Of a stretch of 64,000 nucleotides of DNA, positions 1 to 12,700 are shown in pieces. Within the stretch, counting starts at the first letter, position 1; the number at the start of each line of letters is the position of its first letter. The DNA lies in contig BSYQ01000005.1 of assembly GCA_030272585.1 (NCBI GenBank), positions 5,363,501 through 5,427,500 on the forward strand, written 5' to 3'. Origin of the DNA: Bryopsis sp. KO-2023 (lineage: Eukaryota > Chlorophyta > Ulvophyceae > Bryopsidales > Bryopsidaceae). The position numbers were made by a program, and so were the translations under genes. The notes under the pieces were generated by a model that was not told the origin of the DNA, did not search any database, and saw nothing but the letters and a program-made list of their open reading frames with translations.

Positions 1-766
1 TCAGCTTGGTGGTTGATGTGGAGTTTGTACAGTTTGGGCACTCGGTTGGACTTTGTTTGGAGTAGGGGTAGTGCATCTTCCCATCTCTGATATTATTCAT
101 CATAAGCGTGTCTTTTCACCCCTGATTTGAGAGAGGCGGCGAACGTGCATCTGGATTGCCACCGAAAAAACCAAAGGTGGTACTTATATCAAGTTGGATA
201 TCTTGTTGGGCCAAACCCCCGCAGCTCATTCCATGTAATTTCATTTTCATTCCAGCCACTTCATTTTGTACATGAAATGAAATAGAAAAACTGGAAATTG
301 GAAATGCATCAAGAGATCTATCTGACAACAGAATATCACAACAGAAATGCAGCCTCCCCACCCTTTTGAAACCCCAAAGCCAGCTAACCCACAATCATAC
401 ACCCCCAACTGATATAACCACTGCTTGCATGTCAAACCAACCCTACCACATATATGTAATACTCTAGTCCCCCTTCCAGAAGAACAAGTCTTGGTATCCC
501 CCCCCCCAAAAAAAAAAAAAAAAAAGCAAACGAAAAGAGACGAAAAGAGGGAGCATTCCACTCCCCCGCAAAAAAGAGTGAACAGACGAAAGGAAATTCA
601 CAACAAGCAACATATTGCAACTACTTGGCAATACCATCATCCTGCTACAATGATAAAAAGAGTCCACTACCCCCCCATATGCCCTGTCTGACAATTAAAA
701 AAATACAATAACAAAGCCAACCTATTAAAAGTTGGTGCGAAGAGGCCTGCTTGTGCCTTTTCGTTT
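1..766. other. Left-edge noncoding region, 3' flank of the SANT gene
   Basis: No open frame here shows family-like composition or splice logic. The stretch just downstream of the stop at 767 should carry the 3' UTR of the minus-strand double-SANT gene. It contains a C-run directly followed by an A-run at about 498-525, which on the gene's sense strand is a T-run followed by a G-run. The first 120 bases could belong to a neighbouring gene outside the window, but nothing supports this. Confidence 0.5.
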
Positions 767-3700
767 TCAACATCCACCACCACCACTTCCCTCAGGAGGA
801 AGTCGACCACTGCCACTACCTGCTGCACCAAACCCAGCACTTTCCCTACCAAAAATTGATCCATCATGCCAAAGCCGAGTTCCATCAGTCTGATCAGTGG
901 GGGTGCCAACCCCACCAGCTCCATTCCCGCTCCCTTGTAGCTGTTGATAAGGTACCCCAGCACCTGGCCCTGCACTCGAACCTGCACCCTGCTGGAAAAG
1001 CAACCCCCCACCGCCTTGTGGTTGACTGGATCCCCCCCCGGGCTGCTGGTAGAGCACTTGAGGTGGCGGCGGCTGATTCGATCCTGGGTTCCCACCCATT
1101 GCAGTTTGAAGCTGTGGCTGCCCGACAACCCCCGCCAGCAAGAGGTTCACCAAATGAGGGTCATACATCTGCCTGAGAGAATCTTGCCCTCCAGACGGGT
1201 TTGGGGTCCATCCAGGCCCCACAGGGGTGTGCGGCTGCTGAGTCTGACTGGGTTGAACCGGCAGTCCTTGGAAACGAAACCTGTCCAGCACCGAGCTGGC
1301 AGCCTGTGCCACCATGGAGGCATTGGTGGAGTTCGACTGTGGATTCAGGAACAAGGGGGGGAAAACTTGGGGGGTCCGCTGGGAGGAGGGGTCGGATTGA
1401 GTGGGAGGCGGAGGAGGGGGTTGGCTGGTGCCAGGAGGGGGTAGGGGGATTTGGTTTTGGTGATTTCCTGCCCCACAGAGTAACTGGAGGGCAGCCGCTG
1501 TCAGGAATGGACTGAGGGGCCCTTCAGGGTGGATGGGGTTCAATTGAGGAGCTCCTACAGGCAGAGCGCGGAGCACATTCAACAGTAAAGACAAGGCACC
1601 GGTATCGAAGTTCAAACCACCTGTCGCCCCACAGACAATTCGCCGCAACAGTTAGAGAGAGGTTCACCGCAAACATCTTCACATCGCATTCAAAGTCAAT
1701 TAGAGACTCTTCGTACGATCAAACAGGGTAGATGCTTGAAAACATGGAAAAACAGCAACCTTCCCTCTCCCCAAAACAAAAGAAAAACCACTGCACACAC
1801 ACAAGGAAGAGGGTGCCAACTCCCCCCCACACACACTAGAATAGTAAACAGTCACGTGGTGCAAAAGGCTGCTGTGCCCTCACCTGGACCAGCCCCTTGT
1901 GCTGTACCATCCTCTCTGCTCAACTGTGGCCTAGGGTCTTGACCATCACCCAACCCTCGATCTTCTTGTCCAAGCAATGGTGCTTGCATCGACATCTCTC
2001 CACTCCCCAAAAGACTTGGCCTCAGGGCTGCCGACTTCAGACTTGGCATCGGATTTCCTGTTCCGGCTGTAGGTGGCCGTCCCTTCTGGAATTTCCTCAG
2101 CAAACTCCCAGCGGAGGGTTCGGCTGTCGACATATCACTCATGGCACCCTGCAAAATGCGAAACCCAGGATATTTTCTGCACCAAGATTACATTTTTGGT
2201 TTCCATATTTTTCTTGCTACTGATGGAAGTCCACTGATTCGCAACCACATCTTCCCAACCTCCTTTTTGCCCCAACCTCCTTTTTGCACCACTAGATGTT
2301 GCGAGTCTTTCTATTTCAATTTTTCCCAGCACTTGTCCATCCCTACCCGATGAGGCATTTCAGCATTTCCATCGCTCTGTGGAGGGGCTGCTTGCTGTGG
2401 AGGAGGGGGAAGACCTTGCAAGCTTTGACTCAGCAATGCACACACCTCCGCTGCCGATAGAAGGTTTGGCATCGACACCCCCCCCAGACATCCCAATCCA
2501 CAAACATTGTTGTACAGCTGAGAGTCCAAGTGCTCGTACCCCCCTTGCTGCTGAGGCGGCGAGGAGAGATAGCTGATCGGGACATGGAGCAATTGTTGAT
2601 GCGTTGTTTGAGGATTGTGCGCAGACAGCCCTCCATCATGACCTGATCGGGCAGTTTCCATGGCAGACGTCAAAAGGTTTGGAGCTTGTTGGGCACCCGG
2701 AACCTCCATTTCGTCCATCGGTTTAAACAGAGGGGGTCGTTGGGAGGAATGCCCATCAGCGGACCGCTCAGAGGGTTCCCTGGATAGGGATGCACTTCTG
2801 GACATGGCCCCAGGGTTGTGGCGCTCTGGGGAGTGGTGTGGATGATCCAATGAGTCATGCTGGTTCTGATTCTCTTCTTTCATTCCAAAGGAGCCCAGAT
2901 TGGTGGCCCCCAAATGCCCATCGTCAAATGAATGTCGACGGACTGGTAAATCCCGCATGCGAATCTGCATAATATCAGGGCCCTGTTTTTTTTCTTGCAC
3001 ACTTTGGTTTGATTATCAGAAGAAAAAAACACACAGATCTTTGATGAAACCCTCGATTGTCTTGGCACCAAGTTGATAGAAAGCTTCAGGCACCAACATT
3101 GCTGAAAAGTAATGGGCCAGTCATAGATTTTTCTGCTGGTTTTTAAATAGCACTATTTGGAAAAGCAAAGAGGCTTTTTCATAATGAACGCAATAGGTAG
3201 GGCTCTCCAAGAAACCAAAGAAGAAAAAAAAACCTTCAGTCATTCCTTCAGATCCCACCCGGTGGCACGGCTCAAGCAACACACGGGTTGGGATTTTGAG
3301 AAAATAGAAAACTAAATTTATTTTTTTCTGTTGATAGAGGATATCGGGATTGCTGTGACTGACTGACCTTCTCATCCATCAACCTTTCAACAGGAAAGAC
3401 GGAATCCTCGTCTCTCCCCACCCTGCCTTTGGATCGATTTGTGGGCAACTTGAGTATCACTGACAACCCATCCTTCTTGGCCACCACTTCCTTGTCCCGT
3501 TCAGCCAAAATTTCATCGAGCCCCAACCGTCTTCTATTCTGTAGCATGTAATTCCCAACCATCTGGACATTAGAACCAAACTGACGGGCAACTGACCTCA
3601 CATCACTCCTATGCCTTCTCACAGATTCAACGAATTCCTTTTCACCCCAAGGCACATCAGCATCGCGAATTCTCGATGGAAAATGACCTGGTTCAGCATG

Positions 3701-6700
3701 ATCCAGCCGGGGGCCCCGTTGCCTGAGATGAGGAGCGTTCGGGTTGACCGGGTTTCGAGTTCTCGGACGAGTGAGGGATGAACTCGCAGAGAATCGGCGT
3801 TTCTCAGAAGGGGGCAGCATGTGATGGGCGTACGAACTCATCCGCTTCGTTTCGGCATGCTGCCTTCTTTTTTTCAGCTGTTGTTTTCGACGGACCCCCG
3901 CAAACTCATCCAGCTTCTGTATCCGATAGTACAAGTCGATGCATTCGGAAGTGGTTCGTTTGTCCAGAAAGGTAGCGATGGTTCTAAAATCCTGGTAAAA
4001 ATTGCTCAGCCTTGGTCAGGATCCACCCACAAAGAAATATGAAATCAATCGAGACACACACACACACACACACACACACTCTTCTCTCCCCAAAGATAAT
4101 TATCTTGTTTTTTTTTATGTTAATCTTTACATTTTTTTTCTTTTTTTTGGTTGGGGGCCCGCAACTTCACCTCCCTTTTTTCGTCCTTCTCGACTTTATG
4201 AGGATGACTATCTCCAGCACAAATTAATGGGAGGAATCCACAGAAATCAACCAAAAACGACACCAAGGATGACTGACAAAGCAAATAAAAGGCCAACCAT
4301 AATCCTCCTCCCCATCAGTCAGTCACCTTTGGATGTTCGATAAACTTGTCCATGAAAATTTTCTTCTCCTCCTGAGTCCAGGGCGAATTCTCCAGCGAGG
4401 CCTGCAAATCGGCCTCAGGGTCCCTGACCAGTCGATTCTTGTTCATCCACATCCTTCCTTGCCAAGGGTACAGCAATCTGTCTGGCATTTTCACCATGCA
4501 TTCGAGCTCCTCCCGTCCGATCATCTCTTGGACCAATTTGAATTCTTCGTAGTCGCTGCGGGCGCCACGATATGTTCGGCTCGGCCTCTTCTGATCATCC
4601 CCATAATCTTTCTCGGCAAAACACGAGGCCCCTGTCAGAAAAAAAACAAAACAAAACAGGAACACCAACCCCGTTGAATACGGCTCCTTCAAACCAATAC
4701 ATTCTTAATACCTTTCCCCCCTCCCCCCAGAAAGAAAGGAAAAAAAAAACGAAGCCCATCTCAAATACTAATGAACAGTGGGGGAAAAAAAATTCTTATT
4801 ACTTGTCCCTTATTGTGTCGAAGAAATTAATCTCCCTGATGGATGGACTTTGTTTTTTTAAAACGGACCATTTCCCAACCAAAGATACTACCTGATGTTC
4901 AACAGGGTTGTTCATCCGAAACACAACTTGCGTTTCTCAACACAAAGAGTGAAACTCACCTTCATCCACTTTTTCCTTGAACACATCGACGAGTCTGACA
5001 TACTCTCTGGCCAATTCCCTCTCCTTGCCCTCCTGATCGAGTTTCCATTTCTGAATGATCTTGACCAAAGGAAACACCCTGGACCCATCCCACTTGAACT
5101 CCAGCTCTTTGGTTTCTTGTTGCGAGGCCCCTTCTTTCAGCACCTTGGGGAAATCCTTCCAAACTTCGGAATGGGAGGAGCGAGCTGTTTTCTGATTTTC
5201 AGCCATCATCTCTGTGGACCTTCACGAGCAACAGTCAGTTTCTCGATGTTGATTAACAGATCAAATCCTATTCCGAACTGAATTTCAAAGAAGCAAAATA
5301 AATTTTAGATATATGAATGACCCCCGTTCTACTCTCCTGAATCCTAAATCGACATACATTTTCGCAAAGAAAATTAGTTTCAGGAAAAAAAATGCCTGGT
5401 GTGCATGGGAATACAGACTTATCCCAAATTCACATCGTAAACGACAAAGAGACAAATATATATTGCCCTCAAAATGCCGCCTAATTGGAGGTACCTCAAT
5501 GAGCCATCCTACGGGGAAGGGGGGTTCCAAAAAGAATCAACACATACGCACAAAAAAAAAACAAAAAAAACATATCACTGCTCCACACTGTTTTTCATTT
5601 CCTTCTTGGTACACATCCAATTTGTACCTTTCATCCTCAAAAACATTAATTTTCCGGACGTTTCGCAGAGAATCCTCCACTCTCGCTTGGTCGCAGCTTC
5701 CCGCACTCATTTCTGCTTCAGAACAAGTGCCCTCCGGAGGGCTCCTCAGCACATCCCCTGCAATATGGCCACCATCCCCATTGGCTTCCACGCAACAACC
5801 TGACCCCACCTTCAATCCTTCCACAACCTCGTTGCTCCTACTCCCATCGCTACCCAGCCTCACCACAGAGTTGCTTTCCGAATCCCCTATGTCAGACTCC
5901 ATTCCCGAGGTAACGATCCCATCAGATTTGCTGTCCAAATCGTCAACCTCACTCAGTTCCGCTTTCTTCTCCAACTGATCAGCCGTTTTCGATGCATCCT
6001 CCAGGACCCCCTCCGCCAAGGTGATCCTCCGATCGAAGTCACGAATCTCATCATCCAGCTTATCCATTTCCTGCACTATTTTCTCAGCTTTGCTGCGGGA
6101 TATTTCGTCTTTCGGCAATTCCCCCCCACCCCCCTCTTCGACTGCTGGGATGGGTTCCCTCCTTTCCACCGATTGCTGCTTTTCTTGCTTGGGCTCTGGA
6201 GCCTCCCCCTCCCTTTCCTTCTTTGGAGGGGGTGGAGGATGGGGTCTGCTTTCCTCGACTGGATCAGGGGAGAACACTGGGGTGGCAGCTCCAGGCCCCG
6301 ACCCCCCAGATTGCTGTGTCCGTCTGTAAACTGAATCACCGAAGCCCAGTCGTTTCTTCCTCATGGCTCCTCCATCCCCAGCCCCTCTTTCCGAATCATC
6401 CACTATCCGGGTTCGAGGCTCCAATCTCACATCTTCCATATCTGCAAAAAAACACCGACCCACAGATTATCAGAGCTGTTTTCTTCTGGTTTTTTCTTCA
6501 CCTAACTTGCACAAGTTTCCATTGCCAACACAACACTTCCCTCAAATAATCCATTGATTTCAGTCTGTATTGGGGAGGGAGAAAATTTATTCGGTAGATG
6601 CCCTCGAAAATGGTGGTGGTTAGGGAAAAGAGTGCATTCAATTTAACCACACCACCACTGCAAACGTAAGCTATCAATGCATTTGTCATGTTGCCCGACA

Positions 6701-7920
6701 TGAACCCCTTGGCCCATCTTCTCACCCGACTTGAACGACCCAGACCTCCCCAGCCCAACACCCCTCGGCTCCAATTTGACGACACCCCGATCCTCCCCAC
6801 TCACGGAATTCGGCCTCAAATTCCCAAAAGCACGGCTCCCTGGGCCAGCCCCAGGCTCTCCAGAAATAGACATCGACCTCGCCATATCCACATGCACATG
6901 TCTACCTGTCTGTGAAAGATGCCTTCCCCCTTCTCGCTGTTCAATCCAGCGCATGTCAGATATGCCGACGGTTTGTCGACTTTCAGACCAGGCCATCCAA
7001 TGGCGATACATGGGTTGTTCTCTGGGTGGAGGTGGATGGCGGGACTCTGGGGGTAGTCTGGGGGAGCACTCGGCGTCCGGGATTTCGTGCCTTCGTGGAG
7101 ATGATTTTGGGGGGCTTCGGTAGCGGGGTGGAGCTCGACCGACACTCGGGGAATATGGGAGGGGTCTCCTGTCCAGAGGTATGTTTCCGTATTCTGCGAA
7201 TGCAATCAAGCCAAGCCCCGGATCAGCGCTTGGACGCATTGTCCGGATAAAATCCTCTGTTTCCAACCCATTCTGAACGATGGGACCCCCGAGTGTGACA
7301 TGGCAAAATCAGAGATTCCTCCAGATAATAATAAGGGTACCACTGAGTTCCTTCCAGAGTCCCGTGAACTGCTATCTAAACATCCTCAACTGGACCTCCC
7401 AAGGCCAGTAAAACAGACCCATGTATTCACCCTACTAGCAAACCTCAACAGAATTAGAAGTTAACATAGAACACGGTACTTTTCAACATGATTCCTTACC
7501 CCTCCCTGGTCGCCTTGATGGTGTGGGACGGTCCACATAATCGGGTTGCAAATCTCTTCTGGAGATGGACCCCGTTTCCCGACGACCGCGCTTGCTGTGG
7601 TAACTTCCGCGCAGGTCCCGTCCCGTGTCTCCCAGCGCCGGCCATGGGCGCTTCTGTGGATTGTTTGAGTTGAAATGAGTGAACACCGCGAGTAACTTCG
7701 TTACGGAAAAAAAAAGTTGGAAACTGAAAATTATGGACCCCCCCCCCCCCAAAAAAAAGAAAGAAAACCTTCCTCGTCCCGTGTCCATACCCTCCCTGTC
7801 GTGAGTCAATTTTTTTTCCCAAGGTTGAACGATGAGCAACGATACGTCCCAAGAACAGTGTCGGAAAAGTCGAGGGGACCGTCCTGTTGGGGAGTTAATC
7901 TTTTCTTCACTTGCAAACAT
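767..7920 (-). CDS. Double-SANT corepressor-like protein (SMRTER/N-CoR, plant POWERDRESS type)
   Basis: Ten exons on the minus strand: 7846-7920, 7500-7653, 6648-7256, 5615-6441, 4960-5209, 4327-4631, 3368-3991, 2347-2982, 1884-2148, 767-1620. Phases agree and give about 1532 residues. Landmarks: Arg/Ser/Pro-rich N-terminus; a KKRLGFG box near residue 306, like the KKPRLGWG box of plant homologues; a predicted coiled coil near 398-440; SANT1 (SPWTQEEKKIFMDKF, then FRTIATFLDKRTTSEC) across the exon 6/7 join near 720-765; SANT2 (VPWGEKEFVESVRRH) near 852-900; and a long Gln/Pro/Gly-rich tail. In animals and plants this family scaffolds histone-deacetylase complexes in the nucleus; that role here is inference. 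Exon 1 and the 3' border of exon 3 are the least certain. Coding evidence is strong from 7256 downward. Confidence 0.82.
4054..4079. repeat. (AC)n microsatellite in SANT-gene intron
   Basis: About thirteen AC units within the intron between exons 6 and 7 of the double-SANT gene. Confidence 0.9.
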
Positions 7921-8841
7921 AGAGATTCGGACCCACCGCACGACTTGGATGCCTTGAACTGTCCCCCATCAACGCGTCCGAGAGGTTACAAGGTGGGTGA
8001 CCTCTTTAAAAAATCTCGACTAGGGAAGCCACACGCCCCCGGTTCTTTCAAAAACAGAAGGCCACAAATTCTCACTCTTCCCAGGAACGCCGGCAACTCC
8101 TCCCCAGAAAACACGCCTATTCTATGTCAGACAACGCAACTTGACAAGGGGTTGGGTTCAAGAGGGAGACGAACAAATCCATCGCCCACGCCACGAAAAA
8201 AAAACAAACGCCAGAAAAATGTTGGCCACACAAAGAAGAAACCTGTGCGAATTTTTTTCGAGAAAAAAAAAAAATAAAATGCATCAAGGAAAAGTCTGAC
8301 GTGGAGATGACGTGTCATCCGACGATACGGTTGCCCTCCCCCCAATTTGAAGCCCAAAAAACCCTTGCAGAAAAGTGTCAATTCGAAAACAGCGGTTTCC
8401 CAGCGAACGAGGTGGTTGCCGAAGGCTAACCTGGAAACTGTCAGCAATTTTGCTTCACCAGGTAGCACACCCTGGGCTCCCGGCGGCGCTCTGCTGTATT
8501 TCCGTGTACTTTTGGTTTTGCTTGTTGTGGTTTGGTGTTCAGTTCCACCTTTGTTTCAAACTTTATCCCTTCTCGGCACGCGATGCTGCGCCGTGTAAGA
8601 AGGAAGGGAGAGGTTGGCGCACGATGAGCACAACTGATTTCGCATGTGTTCGCTGATTGTTGGGTCTCGACTCCACAGGACCATCCCAGCCTCGGCTCCT
8701 GGGAGCTCGCTATCTTTGCGAACGTCACCGCCACAGAGGCCTACCGCTGGACTATTACAGCACAAGGAAGTAGGAGGTCGGTCGTTTGTGCGGTGCCATC
8801 GTGGTTTGGGTTTTGCTTCTGTTGACGAGTAAGGGAAGACG
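7921..8841. promoter_or_regulatory. Divergent intergenic region between SANT gene and RGG/RS gene
   Basis: These 921 bases separate the predicted starts of two head-to-head genes. The region must hold both 5' UTRs and promoters. It is more GC-rich than the introns. No clear TATA box was recognised. The SANT gene's true first exon could begin inside this interval because its 5' end is uncertain. Confidence 0.5.
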
Positions 8842-9795
8842 ATGCACCGCAGTCCAAGGCGGTACGAACGTCGCGAGGAGAGTCCTCGCAGATATGGCGG
8901 TGGGGGTGGGGAGCGCAGTCCACCTCCTCGGAGGTACCAGTCTGGCGGAGGGGGTGGAAGGGGACGTGGTGGTGGGGGTGGTGGTGGTGGTGGTGTTGGT
9001 GATGCGAGTCCTCGGCGACGTCCGAGCCCTCGTGGCCGACATCCCAGTCCTCCGGGCCAGAGACGGTACGCTGATCGTCGAGAAAGCCCAAGGAGAGGGG
9101 GTTACGGAGCTGATCGCAGTCCTCCTAGAAGACAACACGGGTATGGTGGTTCGGGAGGTGGCGGTGGTGGTGAAAGAGGGGGCAACTTTTGGCCCAGCGA
9201 GCCTCGCGATATGAACAATTCCTGGCGACGGGATCCTTCTTCCCACGCGGCGCCACCTCCTCCTCCTCCTCGTGGGGGAGGCTACGCGGATAGGCGCGAC
9301 AGAGGAAAATCTCGCTCCCCGCGGGGTCATGACGGTGGTGGTTCGTACGGGCGCGATTTCGGGTCAGGAGGTCGTGGTTCGTATCGGGGCCGAGGCCGCC
9401 CTCGAAGGGATATGTCGCGAGACGGCGACATGAACAGTGGTTATGGACGTACCAACGGAATGTCAGGAAATGGGGGCATGGCCAGTCGAGGTGGAGGTTA
9501 CGGTGGAGACAATGATAGGTATGGGCCTCCTCAGCCGGTGGATACCACCAAGTTCAACGCCTCCCAGGCTCTGCGGATGTTTGCTGAAAGGTGGCAAAGG
9601 GTTTCCAATGATTTGCACAACGATGACTTGCCCAGCTCTGAGAAGCCCCAAGTATACAAAGCTGAGGCAGGGAAGAGCGTCTGGGGCCAGTCCAAACTGC
9701 CCTTGCAAGCCTCGGTGTCAGACTTCCTGGGGGAATTGCAGAAAGCGCTGGCTCGTAGCAAGGAGGATGTAACGCCAAGGTCGCCTTCTGATTGA
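8842..9795 (+). CDS. Intronless RGG/RS-rich protein with a conserved-looking C-terminal helix region
   Basis: A single uninterrupted 317-codon frame, unusual in this intron-rich window. Residues 1-230 are built from Arg-Gly-Gly, Ser-Pro-Arg and poly-Gly/poly-Pro segments (for example ESPRRYGGGGGERSPPPRR), typical of RNA-binding or splicing-associated low-complexity proteins and of arginine-methylation targets. From about residue 240 the composition changes to an ordinary, probably helical region (FNASQALRMFAERW, then VSDFLGELQKALARS). No RRM, KH or zinc motif is visible. I do not recognise the family from the C-terminal part. A nuclear RNA-related role is inferred only from composition. The ATG at 8842 is the first in frame and lies close to the divergent SANT-gene promoter. 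Third positions are GC-rich compared with flanking DNA, which supports coding. Confidence 0.78.
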   Translation: MHRSPRRYERREESPRRYGGGGGERSPPPRRYQSGGGGGRGRGGGGGGGGGVGDASPRRRPSPRGRHPSPPGQRRYADRRESPRRGGYGADRSPPRRQHGYGGSGGGGGGERGGNFWPSEPRDMNNSWRRDPSSHAAPPPPPPRGGGYADRRDRGKSRSPRGHDGGGSYGRDFGSGGRGSYRGRGRPRRDMSRDGDMNSGYGRTNGMSGNGGMASRGGGYGGDNDRYGPPQPVDTTKFNASQALRMFAERWQRVSNDLHNDDLPSSEKPQVYKAEAGKSVWGQSKLPLQASVSDFLGELQKALARSKEDVTPRSPSD

Positions 9796-12700
9796 AAATG
9801 TTTTGGTAGGGGAAAGAAAATGAGCTGAGGGGCTATTTTTTTTCCCTTCTTTTTCTACTGGATTCAAATGACGAGGGATGTGTGGCAACTGAGGGTGGGA
9901 AAGGAAAAAAAGGTTGAAATTTGACGGGTCGATTTGATGAATTATCTCCTCTTCCTGTCATGACTATGACTGGTGGCGCTTTGACTTGTTTATTTTATGT
10001 TGGTGTTGGAGGGGAATTGGTGTTATGTTGAGTGGGATGAATTGGGCCGCCAGCTGAGGAAAAAATCTTCCATGTTGGGGGCAGGTGCTAGGGGGGGAAG
10101 GAGTGACAGGACAGTATCATTGGAGAGAGAGTTGCTTGGGAAGAATGGCTTGGTCCAGATTCTTGTCTGGTTTTTTTCACTAGCTTAGGGACCATCAGTC
10201 TCCCCAACTGCCATGAAGTTTCAACAGGGGTTGCTGGTGTTTTGTTGAATAGCTAGTTTCGCTGTCGTCATTGAGGGCAATGAGTTGATAGGTTTTTTTC
10301 ACAATGTTGGACAAGTGGCATGCGTTTCGATAGGAGAAAGCAGGGGTAGTTGGGGGGATTGGGGGGCAGCACAGCCACCGTGGTGTGACTACTGGTCAGA
10401 CTGGAAATGGTGTCCTTCATCTGGGCTTGTGAATCAGCCGCCTTCGATTTTTTGCACATGCGACACATTGGGAACCAACACAAAAAAATGACTTAACGCC
10501 AATGAGTTGATCATGGTGGATTTGCATTTCAGGCGGAGGCTTTAGTTTCGCCCAGACATTCATGGCTTTTTACTTTTGGGTGGGGGGGGAGAACTGAGCT
10601 GGGTTTTTTTTTGTTTTTGGATTCTGGGGGGTGAGGGGTTGGGCAGGGGGGAAATGGGGGGCGGGGGTTCGGAGGTGTTGTACTACCATATTCAACTCTG
10701 GAAAGTTGCCTCTGCTGATGTTGTGGTTGCCTTTTATCTGTGGCTGTGAGCTTTCGCAGTCGCTTTCGTGAATGAAATGAGCCTGGTGTTGTCCGAGGTG
10801 AGGGCAATTCTCCTGTTAGGGAGAAATTGGGAGCAAAATTGCTGTGGCGGGCTCAGACAGCTGGAGAAAAGAAAATGTGACTAGCACAGATTTGGAAATT
10901 CACATACACAATTCAACACTGCACAAGATGGATGTGAGTGAGGGGCTGGTTGAGTGAATTGGAGGAACATAATGTGAAGCTGGATAAAAGTGTGATGCTG
11001 TTCATAAGCATGCATTTAGAATATCTGGATGTGCCATGCCTGTCCAATCAAAGGGATGCACAAAGGAAGATTTCTGGCGGGAAGATGGCAGCCAATTCTT
11101 TAACTAGAATCCAACCAGTATGATGGACCATATATCTATGTCAATCTTCTTGGAGGCAGCGACTTATTACGTTCTCAAACATACAACAGGAGCAAACCTT
11201 ACTGTTGTGGTGGAGACAAAACTCGTTGAAGCAAAAATCCCAAACTTTTGCATGACTAAGAATCTATGGGAGCCCATATCGCATCGAGAGGATGGTCTGC
11301 AGGAGGGGTTTTGGCCACAGTAACACAGTTTGGAAAAAAAAAATTGAAAAAAAAATGGAGAAGATCCCCTGACAGACTGACACCAGGAAATAAGAAAAGT
11401 TGATGTTGCCAAAAGAAAAAAGTAACGCAGCCTTCATGTTGAAGAAAAACTGATAAACACTGGAAAAAAAAAGGAGAGGGGGGGGGTTGGGGAAGTCGTT
11501 TCCCCTCAAAAGAACACTCGCAAGAACTCTCCTTGTGGAACGATGAATCTCAAATACAGGGCCGACCTGCAGCATTTGAGTCAAGTGACAGCATATCAAA
11601 GTACAGATGCACGACTGTCCATGAATTCAAATCAAATCAGATTGGCACGATTTCTTCTGATTGAAAAATGTACAGGTCTGATTGACCAATTAAGTTTTGT
11701 TTACAAACATGTTCGTACCGACCCAAATCTGCCCTTCAGTCTATACTGGATCAATCCAATGCAAGTACCTTCGGGCAATCAATCAATTGCAGCAAAAAGA
11801 GGCCATCACGCCCAAGTCCAACCATATCTTTCGCTCGCACTTGAGCATGAGATTTTTCTGGAGGAGGAAAAACTGTGACTGCATGTGAATGTGGGAAATT
11901 GGTTCGTTTTCTTCCTCATGAACAAATGTTCGTGAGAAGTGATGTTCTGTGCGTGTTGTTGGAACTTAAAAAAAAAGAAGTCAGACTTCAAAACCTGGAA
12001 GGAAACTTTTATTCCTTGTAATCTGGCAACAAATTTGTTTTCGATCTTTATGAAATCATATTTATCAAAAAAAGCTGTCAATGCACCGACAGTGGTTATT
12101 ATACGGGTTATTTCTTGGTTTTTATGGAGACCATCTTTTTTTTTTTTTGGAACGTTCTCTTGAGTTTGGAAAAAAGTGTTGGTAGTATTGGTAGGATCGT
12201 GCATAAATAAGAGGGTGGTCAGGGTGGAGAGGCTTGGATGGATGAATGTTGGGGGAAGAAATCATATATATTTCGTTTGAAAAAAAGTAGGAAAAAGCTG
12301 TATAGTTATCAAAAATTCCCTTTCACAATTTCAATATTAGGGTAGGAAAAAACATGATATGTTTTGGGAAACAAGTTTGATCAAGAAAAGAAAAGAAACA
12401 AAAGTATTATGGGGAAAAACAAGGGAAAAAAAAACACGAAGGAATGATTTGTTTGCTCTCTATTGTTGTAACGAGATTTTTTTTTCATTAAGTGTGAATG
12501 CAAGTTACCTCCTATTCACTCCAAACAACATAGTTCTGGATTCAATACTCCAAATCTCCCCACTACCCAAAGAATGATGCAATGAAAAATCAGAGTTCGA
12601 TCGAAACCCCTTCATCCACACACCATCCAACAGTCCCCTGTCTTGACAGTTTCTTCCACAACCCCACGAATCGTTCATAAATTCTAACTATTGAAAATCA

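Noticed and set aside
3009-3105. Possible small extra exon of the SANT gene (reading FYQLGAKTIEGFIKDL in one frame)
   Set aside because: It reads well in one frame but not in the phase required by the flanking exons. The direct join from 3368 to 2982 is in phase.
7483-7852. Alternative frame beginning MAGAGRHGTG as the SANT-gene start
   Set aside because: That frame meets stops after every possible splice into the next exon. The Ser/Arg-rich frame joins in phase instead.
11543-11878. 111-codon plus-strand frame in the gene-poor interval
   Set aside because: No family resemblance, no splice partners, A/T-run interruptions on both sides.
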